Below, piece by piece: positions 1 through 10,290 of a stretch of 64,000 bases of DNA (position 1 is its first letter; each line of letters begins with the position of its first letter). The DNA is taken from contig JBAKBP010007643.1 in NCBI GenBank assembly GCA_037953745.1, positions 1 to 64,000 of the forward strand. Direction: 5' to 3'. The notes under the pieces are model-generated. The model saw only the letters and a list, made by a program, of their open reading frames with translations, was not told the origin of the DNA and made no database searches. This DNA comes from Lithodes maja (lineage: Eukaryota > Arthropoda > Malacostraca > Decapoda > Lithodidae). A program made the position numbers and the translations under genes.

Positions 1-392
1 CTATATGGATGGGGGGAGACCTGATTATTTAAGGTATCTAGCCTACTATATGGATGGGGGGGAGACCTGATTATTTAAGGTATCTAGCCTACTATATGGA
101 TGGGGGGAGACCTGATTATTTAAGGTATCTAGCCTACTATATGGATGGGGGGAGACCTGATTATTTAAGGTATCTAGCCTACTATATGGATGGGGGGAGA
201 CCTGATTATTTAAGGTATCTAGCCTACTATATGGATGGGGGGAGACCTGATTATTTAAGGTATCTAGCCTACTATATGGATGGGGGGGAGACCTGATTAT
301 TTAAGGTATCTAGCCTACTATATGGATTGGGGGAGACCTGATTATTTAAGGTATCTAGCCTACTATATGGATGGGGGGAGACCTGATTATTC
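1..392. repeat. 45-bp tandem repeat (satellite-like), about 8.7 copies
   Basis: A 45-bp unit beginning CTATATGGATGGGGGGAGAC repeats head to tail from the first base to about position 392; the array probably continues to the left of the window. Units differ mainly in the length of the G run (six or seven G), and one carries GGATTG for GGATGG. Because 45 is a multiple of three, one frame stays open and reads a 15-residue repeat. I regard that as a by-product of the period and not as a gene: there is no independent start, and a seventh G shifts the frame. Confidence 0.95.
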
Positions 393-579
393 ACAACTTG
401 ATATTTCACATATGTTAATTAGGCCTAATTGGAGTTTGTAAATAGGCCTAGGCCCTATCTTAGACTATTATTATTGTATTTTGAAGAATAGTTCTAATAC
501 CCAAGGCAAAGGAACACTTTGAGAGGTATAGTTGGTATAAGCTACAGCCAGGGTGTGATGCTTAGACCAAATTCATGTA

Positions 580-653
580 TAGTCCTGGTGGTGTAATGGT
601 TAAGGTGGCAAAAATCTATGTGTGATAACCCAGGTTCGAATCCCGGTGGATTA
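580..653 (+). repeat. tRNA-like sequence, probable SINE head or tRNA pseudogene
   Basis: A perfect A-box (TGGTGTAATGG, 589-599) and a perfect B-box (GGTTCGAATCC, 633-643) stand at tRNA spacing. Bases 580-586 and 647-653 can form most of an acceptor stem, and the T-arm pairs with one mismatch. The D- and anticodon stems do not pair well, so I do not call a functional tRNA. RNA polymerase III boxes in a degenerate fold fit the head of a tRNA-derived SINE or a pseudo-tRNA. No body or tail could be delimited in the AT-rich sequence that follows. Confidence 0.5.
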
Positions 654-798
654 CACATATACTTTAATTGATTTCATTGGGGGTGTTTGGTGTTGGGGTG
701 AAATTAATAAAATATAGACTAATATGAATACTAACTTTCCAGGCTGCTTCTAAAAAATACGTCTGGTCTGGCGTCAAATAAAACCAAATTAATTAAAA

Positions 799-1860
799 TC
801 CATCCATCCATCCATCCATATGCTCAGGCCCAATCCCCATTTTGGGGGTAGCCGACTCAAGACAGAGCAAGAACAGGGAAAACACAAAAACAACATAAAA
901 AATAAATAAACACAGATAAAAAACACAAACTCTCACACATCCAGGTCACCCAGGAGAAGACCCAGAGACCAGGGTTACCAAGATCGCTCCAGCACTCCCC
1001 CGGCCCCTGACCACCCGGAGAGGTTCCGATCTCGGCAGGCAGACATGCAGCGGAGCCAAAGCCACAAGCCCTCCCACCACACTTCCAGGCACACCCTTCA
1101 TATTAATCGTCTCCCCGGGCCAGGCGCCTGATGGACTATTATCTAGTCCAACTTGCGCCCGACCCCTTACTCCAAATGACCACGTGTTCACTCAACTATT
1201 CACAAGCATTCTCCATTCACTCCTGTCCACCACCACTTCCCCTGCCTGATCTATAGTCATTCCTCTATCATCCAAAGCCTTTCTTACACAGTCTCTCCAT
1301 CTCAATGGGGGTCTTCCTGCCCTTCTATCTCCCCTTGTACCTGACTCACATATTCTCTTTGGAAGCCTTTCATCTCCCATTCGTTCAACATGACCATACC
1401 AGCTCAGCACCCTTCTGTCCACTCTGGCTGACAAATGTTCTTGCTGCCCCACTCTCCTACGTATCTCTTCATTCCTCAATCCGTCTCTACGAGTAACTCC
1501 ACACATACTCCTCAAGCAGCTCATCTCCATCACATCCAGCTCTCTTTTCTCCTTTTTCTTCAGAGCCCATGTCTCAGCCCCCATACATCACTGTTGGCAC
1601 AACAATTCCTTGATACAGTGCACTTTTTACTTTCACTCCGAGATTTCTCGTCTTCCACATACTTCCCATTGCTCCGAAAACCTTCCTTCCTTCACACACT
1701 CTCTGTTTTACCTCCACTTCCATACCTCCACTCCTGCTTATCGTTCCTCCTAGATATTTAAAACACTCTACTTGTTCCAATATTTCCCCATCCAGCCTCA
1801 CATCTAGATTCACCCTATGCTCTCCCCTATTACACACCATTACTTTACTTTTATTAAATT
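799..1860 (-). pseudogene. LINE 3' fragment: end of RT ORF plus 3' UTR
   Basis: On the minus strand two frames (1840-1574, then 1584-1192) read the C-terminal part of a non-LTR reverse transcriptase. The first has FKYLGGTISRSGG and ends at VVPTVMYGG; the second resumes at GAETWALKKKEKRELDV and carries LRSMCGVTRRD and LSWYGHVERM. These are the conserved post-RT motifs of a LINE family abundant in invertebrates. The frame change near 1575-1585 is one small indel. The catalytic RT core and the endonuclease are missing, so the copy is 5'-truncated. Bases 1191-820 are the 3' UTR, ending in a (CCAT)n run at 799-819, which is an (ATGG)n tail on the coding strand. The copy is not functional; the clade is not settled. 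Confidence 0.8.
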
Positions 1861-2271
1861 AAAATATTCTCACTGTATTGCTTTGAGTGAACTTTGGCAT
1901 AATTCACTGGTGCCCTAGAAAGATTATTATACCATACAGTCACACAGATCGCCCATTAATAATTAAGGAATGTCACAGAGGGCATCATCCCGCCCTTATG
2001 GGTTTGTTTACTGTCTTCAAATTCTCCCGGTCGCCAACTACGTCACAAGCCTGCTAGCCAATCAACACACTCCTTTTCTCCCAGCTGTTTTCTGTCATCA
2101 ATCTTCAACTACGCGCCAGAAAAACAATGATTGCATATTTGTAGTATTAGAATGTTTATTTATAACAACGTGACATTCAGTAATGCAACATAGCTTGACC
2201 ATTACTACATTGTAAAATACTAATTGCAGCACTGATCTACTTTCGTAATTCACCTTTAAGTAGACGAACAA
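1861..2271. other. No recognisable feature
   Basis: AT-rich sequence between the LINE fragment and the first TTAA MITE. I see no supported coding region, repeat border or RNA gene here. Confidence 0.5.
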
Positions 2272-2275
2272 TTAA

Positions 2276-2482
2276 TCCCTTCTGTACTGGCGACGTCTAT
2301 TCAAAATTTTCCTAGCTATATTTAGACGGTTTTGTCCACTTTAAGAAGGATCTGTGGTAGTTAAAAGGGTTCGGTAAGATAGTTCGAAGCCCGTTAATTG
2401 CTGGAGGCCCTTTTTAAACCAAATAAAATCGTCTAACAGTAGCTAGAATATAATTAAATAGACGTCGCCGGTACAGAAGGGG
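2276..2482. mobile_element. TTAA-flanked MITE, 207 bp (family CCCTTCTGTAC, copy 1)
   Basis: Flanked by TTAA at 2272-2275 and 2483-2486. The ends are inverted repeats of about 24 bp: CCCTTCTGTACTGGCGACGT on the left, and the complement of ACGTCGCCGGTACAGAAGGG on the right. The interior carries TTTAGACGG and its near-complement CGTCTAACAG, so the element is largely palindromic. No coding capacity. TTAA duplication is typical of piggyBac and Kolobok elements; the CCC terminus leans to piggyBac, but no transposase was found to decide. Further copies lie at 7008-7244 and 62461-62671. Confidence 0.85.
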
Positions 2483-2559
2483 TTAAGATCAGGAAAAGAT
2501 AAGTTACCGTAAGCTAAGAAAAACTATATATGTTGAGGAAAACTCATCAGTTATTTTAA

Positions 2560-2886
2560 GGGGAGATCCTTCACTTTTTTTTCAATTTTTTTATTTATTT
2601 ATTATTTTTCTAGTTTCCTTGACAGACCTCGATCAAGCTTAAAATGAAGCCCCCTAGACCCCCTTTTAAGATAAATGTGTACATTTTTCGGTAGAAAAAC
2701 GTCCTGGCCGCAGGCCGATTCCTCTTAAATTACAGGCTCGCTATCGTTCGCCAGGAAAAAATCGAGACCTAATTGACAGGAAAGGTCTTAAAATTGACAG
2801 AAATGGGGCGAAGGTCCATAAAATCGCCAAACTAATGGATCTAAAGATGAGGGAGAAGGTGGTCTAGAAAAGCGACTCGTCTCACC
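2560..2886. mobile_element. TTAA-flanked hairpin element, 327 bp (diverged copy)
   Basis: Bounded by TTAA at 2556-2559 and 2887-2890, with ends GGGGAGAT and ATCTCACC. The interior shares with 4582-4959 and 8646-9026 the block ACATTTTTCGGTAGAAAAACG and GCTCGCTATCGTTCGCCAGG. It includes small nested hairpins, for example the GGCCGCAGGCC stem. It is the most diverged of the three copies and has no coding capacity. Confidence 0.6.
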
Positions 2887-3055
2887 TTAAAACAAATTAT
2901 GGATATAGTTTTCCTTCACCTTTTACCACTATTTTGAACATTGACCATGATCTGAAGTTAGTTTTTAGCACATGCATGTAAGCATCTGTTTCAGGAAATC
3001 GAAAAGTTAATATACAATAAAGATATATATATTTGACCTTAACATATGACCTTAA

Positions 3056-3262
3056 CCCCTTGAGAATTATGACGCATTTTAGCAGTTCATTCTGGCTGCT
3101 ACAAGACGGGTTCATTCAGCTTTGGAAGGATCTGCAGGAGTTAGAATGGCAGAAACTGGCTTAATCAACCCTCTGACTTCCATATACCTTCCTAATCTGA
3201 ATAATATCGTCTAATAGCTGCCAGAAAATTGAAAATTAATGCGCCCTAGAATTATGAGAGGG
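3056..3262. mobile_element. TTAA-flanked MITE, 207 bp (family CCCCTTGAGAATTATG)
   Basis: TTAA lies at 3052-3055 and 3263-3266. The left end CCCCTTGAGAATTATGACGC is mirrored by the right end GCGCCCTAGAATTATGAGAG in inverted orientation with a few mismatches. The length and interior words (TTCTGGCTGC, GGAAGGATCTGCAG, ATCGTCTAATAG) match the 2276-2482 family, so the two are related subfamilies. No coding capacity. Confidence 0.8.
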
Positions 3263-3448
3263 TTAATCTGTAATCGTGATCTTAGAATAGTACTTGAGTT
3301 TCATTCTTGTCATAACATTTGAATTATAATAAAGATATAAATTCGATCTTAACATATTTTGTCCTTAATTTGTGACCCTGACTTTTGAAAAGTTTTGTAA
3401 TTCTTTCTTCCTTATCGTCTGCACTGACATTCGGGATATGGCTGTTAA

Positions 3449-3651
3449 CCCCTTGAAGACCATGATGCCTCTGTACCTGTGATTCTGGCTGAAATTAGAC
3501 GATGTTATGCAGTTTAAGAAGGACCTATATTATTGAGAGGATTTATTGAGATCTATTTATCCCTTTGAGTTCTAGAGGGAGATTAAATATTAAAGAAAAT
3601 CTTATAATGGTAACCAGAGTATGATGTGAATTACGTCATGGGGGTGAAGGG
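3449..3651. mobile_element. TTAA-flanked MITE, 203 bp (third subfamily)
   Basis: TTAA lies at 3445-3448 and 3652-3655. The left end CCCCTTGAAGACCATGATG pairs imperfectly with the right end CGTCATGGGGGTGAAGGG. The interior again has GATTCTGGCTG and TTAGACGATGTTATGCAGTTT, linking it to the neighbouring ~205-bp MITEs. No coding capacity. Confidence 0.75.
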
Positions 3652-3655
3652 TTAA

Positions 3656-4577
3656 ATATATGTGTTAATATGATGTTCAGTGCATGAGCAATTATGAAAA
3701 ATCCATTTTGACTATTGTCTTTAAGCTTTGAAATCTTTATATTGGTAATAGTCTATTGCTTCGTTCACATCAGCTCCCTAGTCCCTCGCACAATTCACAG
3801 TCGCCACTCCTTTTCGTGGAGTGGTATGGAGCTCAGTGGTCTACATAATCTGCTCTACATAACTAACTAACTCCTTTTCGTGACGTCAATGGTTCAAGGA
3901 CAGTGTTACCACAACTAAATAGCGTAAGGCCCTAGATCTCTCGCTCAGGTGGGTACCCTTCTTTTATGAGTGAGTGTACATCTTCACCAGGTTAAAACTA
4001 TGGACTATAGTATTGGTGGTAGTTTCTAGGCACCAATCTAAAAGGCAAATCACCCCGGGTTAGGCTTTAGACATATGATAAAAAGTTGCTGGAACTCTTT
4101 CTGTATATGCCTTCATATGCCGTATTTATCATTCCCCGATATTTTTTCAAGAGGACTTTACGTTTCCAAAAGCTACGTGAAAAGATCTCTTTCTTCTCTT
4201 TTTTTCTCAGACGCTGTGAAAGGATCAAACGGCCCTCCAAATCATTAGTGCCCGAGACTAGTTGCAAAGCGTTGTGAAATTCACAGTGATGACGATGATG
4301 ATTGTTTAGAGACAAACCCTCGAAAACATTCCCTCCTATTTGTTTTTTATTTTTGTACTATTTATTTCAGCTTTAGACTTTTAAATCATGTTTTAGTTAC
4401 CGCTAGACGAATATATCCGAGAGTTATTAATAATAATGACATACCCACAAACATAAAGTACATACATGTAGTTTACAAAAAAAAAATCCTCACTCTGAGT
4501 TTTATTACAGTCCCAGCCATAAATGTAATCCTAGTATGGTCAATTGCCGGGCAGTAGTCTAACTCCAAAGTACAAAT
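3656..4577. other. No gene seen; short repeated motif only
   Basis: AT-rich sequence with no convincing coding region. The words TAGGCACCAATC (4027-4040) and GTTGCTGGAACTC (4084-4096) recur in the hAT 5' region near 29,455-29,510, which suggests part of this stretch is an old dispersed repeat whose borders I cannot define. Confidence 0.4.
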
Positions 4578-4581
4578 TTAA

Positions 4582-4959
4582 GGGAGCCCACCTCGCTTTT
4601 GTTCTCTTTCTCTCCCTCTCTCTTTGACTTGTATCCATTTGGCCCCATGCAGCCTACTGTTTTAAGACGAATTCCCCCATCCAGGTGTCAATATTTTCTT
4701 GGCGAGTGGTAGCGAGCCAGCATATATATATTTTTGTTTTGACAGCAAGCTAAATTTGTACATTTTTCGATAGAAAAATGTCTCCGGCGAAGCCGGATTT
4801 CTCCATACAATGCTGGCTCGCTATCGCTCGCCAGGAAGAAATCGACACCTGGATGGGGATAAACGTATTAAAACAGTTAGCTGAATGGGGCCGAATGGAT
4901 ACAAGCCAGGGAAAGAGAGAAAAGGGGAGAAAGATAAAACAAAAAAGCCGGTGACCCCC
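4582..4959. mobile_element. TTAA-flanked hairpin element, 378 bp (copy 2)
   Basis: TTAA lies at 4578-4581 and 4960-4963. The ends GGGAGCCCACC and GGTGACCCCC form a short imperfect TIR. The two halves are inverted copies: CCATCCAGGTGTC is mirrored by GACACCTGGATGG, TGGCGAGTGGTAGCGAGCCAGC by GCTGGCTCGCTATCGCTCGCCA, and CATTTGGCCCC by GGGGCCGAATG. At the centre lie a TTTTTCGATAGAAAAA hairpin and a CCGGCGAAGCCGG hairpin. The whole element can fold back on itself. No coding capacity. Confidence 0.85.
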
Positions 4960-5030
4960 TTAACCAACTGATGCCAACAAATATATATATATATACAGTA
5001 TATGTCTTTCGCTAACTGAAGAAAATCGTC

Positions 5031-5701
5031 GGAAAAATGTTATTTTAATACCACGAATTTTCAGAGTGTTTTTTATAAACAAAATTGGTCATTTGCATCA
5101 ATATAATTATAGTGTTTGTAATTAATTAGAAATCTCGGGAAAACCTATTTTCCCCATTAGGCCTATCGATCGATGTTGAGACACACTCGCTCCCCGATAG
5201 TGATTTGAAAAGACATTAGCCTAACCTAACAACCTTACCTAACCTAACCTAGTATTATGGGTGGGGGCTGCCGCCCCCACACCCCCGCTGGTTGAGTACT
5301 TAATAAAAAAGAAAGATAAATTGGCTGTTGATTATACGAAGGTGAAAGAAAAGTCGATGAAGTCTATGGTGTTTACTCTGCAATCTTCAGCTTGATTGTA
5401 CATTGATAATGGGAAAGTACCGTATTGACAACCTTGTTACGAAAATTAAATTTTAGTACCATACTTTTATATTAGGTTTTTCCGAGGATTTAACACATTT
5501 TCATATGATCTTTAGAGCTATCAATGACTGAAAGTACCGTATTGACAACATTGTTACGATTTTTTTTTTTAGTACCATACTTTTTTATTAGGTTTTGCCG
5601 AGGGTTAAAACAAATTTTCTTATGATCTTTAGAGCATATAGATTCATTATTTATCTTCAAATATATCAACAAAATTCGTGGTATTAAAATAACATTAAAC
5701 C
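5031..5701 (+). mobile_element. Non-autonomous DNA transposon with TIRs and 8-bp TSD (copy 1)
   Basis: The 8-bp target duplication AAATCGTC lies at 5023-5030 and 5702-5709. The TIRs begin GGAAAAATGTTATTTTAATA on the left and GGTTTAATGTTATTTTAATA on the right complement, extending through ACCACGAATTTT. Inside are a short CCTAA/TTAGG-type run (5222-5254) and the block GTGGGGGCTGCCGCCCCCAC. No transposase. An 8-bp TSD fits hAT, P, Merlin or Zisupton-type transposition; the superfamily is undecided. A second copy lies at 9456-10152 in the opposite internal orientation. Confidence 0.85.
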
Positions 5702-5709
5702 AAATCGTC

Positions 5710-7003
5710 TTGAGGTAAGTAGATCCTACCAGTAAAAAAAATAAAAATATAATAATAATAATAATAATACATAAATATTTTAACATAATATATTCTATAA
5801 GCATGAAGTTCTGTATCAGAGAGAATAAATTACCAAATAATGCACAATTCAGGGGATTGGGCCTGAGCATATAGATAGCATATAGATAGAATTCAGGAAA
5901 AGGTACCCATCGGATCGTGCGGGAATAAAGTTTGTGACGGATTTGTCTAAACTATGCTAACCTTTGCCTAGTAGGTGAATTGCTTGGGTTTCTTTAATCA
6001 AATTGAGGACACGGAAAGAGGCATATTTTATGTTCTAGACTCTACAGCTAATATCCATATTTCGCCGAAAACCATGTTTATAATGTGTGTGACATATCAA
6101 GAGTTGGACACTTCTACGACGTGTCCAACTATTGTTAATTACTGGCTATTAGAAACAAACGATTAAGGGAAAGTAATAGCAACTTAAGATTACATAGCTA
6201 TGAGCACGGTGGTCATTGAATTATTGATGTTGACTGTACACTCAAAGACATACATCCTGGCCCAATATGAACCCTCGAACAGCAAAACGAACCTCCGAAA
6301 TATTATTATCAGGTAAAGAATTAATGGGAAGATTCGATTCAGCTCGGGATAGTTTTGAAATCTTAAGGCCACGATATATGTCTTAACGGGAAATCGAGCA
6401 TCTGTATAATATTATCTTTTGTTCACCAAACATGTTATTCAATTTATCTTAGCTTATACAGTATGTACTGTACATTACTTTACAGTGCAAGCGTGAGGAT
6501 ACAATGCGTGAATAAATTAATATTTAAAGCCAAGTTCTGAAGTATCTGTGATATAATATAACACTGTATTGTTTTATGTGGCTTCTATACAGATTCAAAT
6601 GGGTAATTCAGCTGCAAAGAATTTCTTGACCACAAGGTTGTTTTCTGCATCTCCACCATAGAGTAAGAATAGGAGAGAGGAGTCTGGGAAAATCAGCCGT
6701 GTTAATAGTAGTTGGCCATTATTTACAGATTTGGCTGGAACCCTGCACTAGATGGCTGTAGCGCATAGCTCCTCCCTATCGCGGAAAATACTTCTGTCGT
6801 CTGTTTATTGACAGTTCCTCTCCATTGCTGCAATGGTGTACATGTGTCTTGTCTCGTGTTGAGTCTGTAGGAACTCATGTAACTTGTTTGCTATCACCAT
6901 ATCAGCCATAGTCATTATGAATACAATGATTTAAGAGTATCGTACACTGATATGCAAAAGCACTCCAAAGTATTGCCTACACTGAAATGTGAACAGTACT
7001 CCA
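5710..7003. other. No recognisable feature
   Basis: About 1.3 kb of AT-rich sequence without a supported gene. There is an ATA-rich run near 5750-5770. The word TGGAACCCTGCACTAGATGGC (6733-6753) recurs near 7638-7660 with a change, hinting at a shared old repeat. Confidence 0.4.
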
Positions 7004-7007
7004 TTAA

Positions 7008-7244
7008 CCCCTTCTGTACCGTCGACGTATGATATACTTTATTCTAGCAATATGTAGACGATTTTATACAGCTTAGAAAGTATCTGTGGTAGTTAAAAGG
7101 GTTGATTGAGATAGTTCGAAGCCTTATAATTGCTAAAGATCCTTCCTAAAGTGATTACAATCGATTTTTTTTTTTTTTTTTTTTTTTTATTAAGTAGATT
7201 AGTAGGAGCCAGAATACAATCAAAAGACGTCGGTATAGAAGGGG
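7008..7244. mobile_element. TTAA-flanked MITE, 237 bp (family CCCTTCTGTAC, copy 2)
   Basis: The left TTAA (7004-7007) is intact; the right site has decayed to TAAA (7245-7248). The ends CCCCTTCTGTACCGTCGACG and GACGTCGGTATAGAAGGGG correspond to copies at 2276 and 62461. The extra length is a T run of about 28 (7163-7190). Confidence 0.8.
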
Positions 7245-7248
7245 TAAA

Positions 7249-7501
7249 TTACATAGCTTACCAAGCTGAACCAAGCCTCAGTGATGATGTAAGGAGGCTG
7301 TGGTTGACCTTGAGAATATAGGATGGTTTGCAATGGATCATGAAGGCTGTTGATGATTATTTGATATTGACTGTACCTATATATATTAACAATGAATGTA
7401 GCCTATATGAAAAACTAATCTCAATTGAAGACAAGTATTTACATTGTAATATAAGTTACTAACTTGGAAGTACACACAGCCACACTCAAATTTCGTCAAA
7501 C

Positions 7502-7533
<32 letters not shown>

Positions 7534-7839
7534 GAGATGGAGAGAGAGAGAGAGAGAAAAAAAAAAGTAGTGTACCGGTACATATAAAAACAAAAATGGA
7601 GTGTACATCTTTAGATTTATTCACGTTGAGTAGTTCTGGAACCCTGCAATAGATGGCGCTGAAAATAAAATTTCGAAAAAGGGTAACTGGCAACGTTTAG
7701 AGGCACCTTTTTATTAATAGAATGCATAGGAAGACTCCTCTCTCCTATACACACTCTCTGATCTCCACTGCCATATTCTCAAACCTTACCATAGTGAAGC
7801 CCTACGAAGCAATGAAACATGTACCAACAAACTGCAATC
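7249..7839. repeat. Unassigned sequence with (TA)n and (GA)n microsatellites
   Basis: A (TA)n run at about 7506-7533 is followed directly by a (GA)n run at about 7540-7557 and an A run. The rest shows no supported gene or element border. Confidence 0.6.
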
Positions 7840-7843
7840 TTAA

Positions 7844-8323
7844 CACCTTACGAGCGGCCTATGCGGTTTATTTATATGTACTGCCCAGCGGGGTGTTTTT
7901 AGCCAAAATAGGGCTGTTTACGTGATCATTTTCATGCCTAAATAAGACCCAGAACGTAAAACAAGTATCTATCCCTGAAAGGGCATAAACAGAGCTTTCG
8001 AATGACACCATAACGATCCTTTTATGATGGCTAGTTTTCTTGCAATAACCGTGCAACGCGAGTGCAAAAAGCATGTAATTAGGCAATTTCCCCATACAAT
8101 TCCGTATATAGCGAGTGAGAGAGGGAGGGAGGAGGTGGGATTCGTGTCAGTAGGTTCGCCGCGGTGGTCGGGAGCAGTCATACGCTCGCTACTCTCCTGC
8201 CACCACTTGTCTCTCTCTCTCAGCAACATTACGTGCTGAAATTGCCACACGATATATGTCGAGCGCCGCCACATAGTCCAGCTTTATTTAACTCGACTTA
8301 TGTTGCGCGCCGCTAATTAAGGG
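7844..8323. mobile_element. TTAA-flanked non-autonomous element, 480 bp (copy 1)
   Basis: TTAA lies at 7840-7843 and 8324-8327. The left end ACACCTTACGAGCGGCC is imperfectly mirrored by the right end GCGCCGCTAATTAAGGGT. Copies at 10636-11117 and 21609-22087 have the same borders and length, which defines the element. A strong open reading on either strand recurs in all copies only because the copies are similar; no protein family is recognisable. TTAA targeting suggests a piggyBac- or Kolobok-type transposase acting in trans. Confidence 0.85.
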
Positions 8324-8645
8324 TTAAAGAAACTGAGTGGTATTTCGTTCACAAATTAATGTTCAGTTCCTTACTATAGTCTGTTTTGGCTTTGGTTTTC
8401 AAATGACGGTAAATTACAAAGCTCCCATCAAGATTTCTCAGTTATTTTGAAGGTTTTGTAGTGAAATATGGTGCTAAAATATGTACTTAATCTTAATATG
8501 ATGCATGCAGAGACTTAGTAGTTTTCCATTTGTCCATTAAATATCGATAACTTAGCTTCTCAAAGGTTCAATTTATCATCCATTGAAAAGAAACCAAGTA
8601 TAGTCGTCCGTCGTGGTATAGACAACAGCCTTCCCACGTGCTTAA

Positions 8646-9026
8646 GGGAGCCCACCTCGCTTGTTTACTCTCCCTCTCTCTCTCTCTTTTGTTTGTATCC
8701 ATTTGGCCCCATTCAGCCTACTGTTTTAAGACGTTTACCCCCATCCAGGTGTCAATATTTTCCTGGCGAGTGGTAGCGAGCCAGCATATACTGTATATAT
8801 TTTTCTATTGACAGCAAGCTAAATTTGTAAATTTTTCGATAGAAAAATTTCTCCGGCGAAGCCGGATTTCTCCATACAATGTTGGCTTGCTATCGCTCGC
8901 CAGGAAGAAATCGACACCTCGATGGGGATAAACGTCTTAAAACAGTTGGCTGATTGGGGCCGAATGGATACAAGCCAGGGAAAGAGAGAAAAGGGGAGAA
9001 AGATAAAAAAAAAACGGTGACCCCCC
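8646..9026. mobile_element. TTAA-flanked hairpin element, 381 bp (copy 3)
   Basis: TTAA lies at 8642-8645 and 9027-9030. It is closely similar to 4582-4959 along its whole length, with the same terminal GGGAGCCCACC / GGTGACCCCC, the same large internal palindrome and the same central TTTTTCGATAGAAAAA hairpin. No coding capacity. Confidence 0.85.
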
Positions 9027-9030
9027 TTAA

Positions 9031-10290
9031 TACTAGGGGTGAGACTAGTCAGTATGTTTTCAACCGTGGCCAGCTGATCACGTCTCTCCTAGTTGTTGTG
9101 GCGTAACACCTCTCGATTGTCCTTCAAACTGGTTAGTAGCATTCACGGTTATACTACAGCAGAAGGCTTCCTGTTTATTTGTAGTATTGTCATCCTCGTG
9201 TATGTTGATCTGTAATGGGGCAAACACCGGTGGCCAATTCTTTGGTTTGGTAAGTAACGACCCTGGCGGGTGATTCAGGCTCCGCCATTTATTGGGTGAA
9301 TCGCGTGCCACAGTTACAAAACAAGGGGAAGGTCAAGTCGACAGAATGCTTTGTTTACAATCGGGACTGATTATGGTAACGTTCAACAAGACTACATCGG
9401 CCTTATTTACCATGTTCTTGTTTTTTTCTACGAGGAATATAGTGTTACATAGTTGGGTTCAATGTTATTTTAATACCACAAATTTTGTTGACATATTTGA
9501 AGATAAATATTGAATCTATAATTTTATACTCTAATGATCATAAGAAAATTTGTTTTAACCCTCGGCAAAACCTAATAAAAAAGTATGGTACTAAATTTTC
9601 TTTTTCGTAACAAGGTTGTCAATACGGTATTTCCAGTTATCGATAGCTTTAAAGATCATATGAAAATGTGTTAAACCCTCAGAAAAACCTAATATAAAAG
9701 TATGGTACTAAAATTTAATTTTCGTAACAAGGTTGTCAATACCGTACATTCCCGTTATCAATGTACAGTACAATCAAAGCTGAAGACTGCAGAGGAATCA
9801 CCGTAGACTTCATCGACTTTCTTTCACCTTCGTATAATTGACAGCCAATTTTTTTTTTTAATTTACTAAGGGATTAGTACTCAACCAGCAGGGGTGTGGG
9901 GGCAGCAGCCCCCACCCATAATACTAGGTTAGGTTAGGTAAGGTTGTTAGGTTAGGCTAATGTCTTTTCAAATCACTATTGGGGGGGGGGGGGGGGTCGT
10001 GTCTCAACATCGATCGATAGGCCTAATGGGCAAAATAAGTTTTCCCGAGATTTCTAATTAATTACAAACACCATAATTATATTGATGCAAATTAACAATT
10101 TTGTTTATAAAAAACACTCGGAAAATTTGTGGTATTAAAATAATATTTTTCCCATAGTTGTTTTGCATGTTTTGAGTGGAGGATTTGCGTAAACTTACCC
10201 ATTATCTATCAATCTGAAGATACAGCGTCAAATTGCGCCATTTATTGGGTGAATCGCGCTTTTACAGTAGGTAAGGAAATTGTGGTTTAC
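9031..10290. repeat. Dispersed repeat R, copy A (interrupted at 9456-10152)
   Basis: Bases 9160-9455 and 10153-10290 match the blocks at 14,500-14,971 and 20,759-21,060. Shared words are GCCATTTATTGGGTGAATCGC (9285 and 10238), GTTCAACAAGACTACATCGG (9382-9401) and AATCTGAAGATAC. It is an unclassified dispersed repeat. It matters because it carries the unoccupied version of the Academ-like insertion site, and because its own interruption by the 697-bp element shows an 8-bp target duplication. No coding function is supported. Confidence 0.75.
9456..10152 (-). mobile_element. Non-autonomous DNA transposon with TIRs and 8-bp TSD (copy 2)
   Basis: The TSD CATAGTTG lies at 9448-9455 and 10153-10160. 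Without the element the flanks join as in the uninterrupted repeat near 20,820 (ATAGTTG followed by TTTT). The TIRs begin GGTTCAATGTTATTTTAATA and GGAAAAATATTATTTTAATA. The internal order is reversed relative to copy 1: the TTAGG-type run at 9925-9955 reads on the plus strand here. A G run of about 17 lies near 9981-9997. No transposase. Confidence 0.85.

Noticed and set aside
1..392. CRISPR-like array
   Set aside because: There are no distinct spacers; the whole 45-bp unit repeats head to tail.
580..653. Functional tRNA gene
   Set aside because: A- and B-boxes are perfect, but the D- and anticodon stems do not form; treated as a SINE head or pseudo-tRNA.
5218..5256. Interstitial telomere from (TTAGG)n, also at 9925-9955 and 20,640-20,660
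   Set aside because: Only three to six imperfect units, and each lies inside a transposon or repeat copy. It supports arthropod origin at most.
7969..8274. Conserved 71-101-codon frames recurring near 10,763-11,044
   Set aside because: They recur because the 480-bp TTAA element recurs; open frames exist on both strands and match no protein family.
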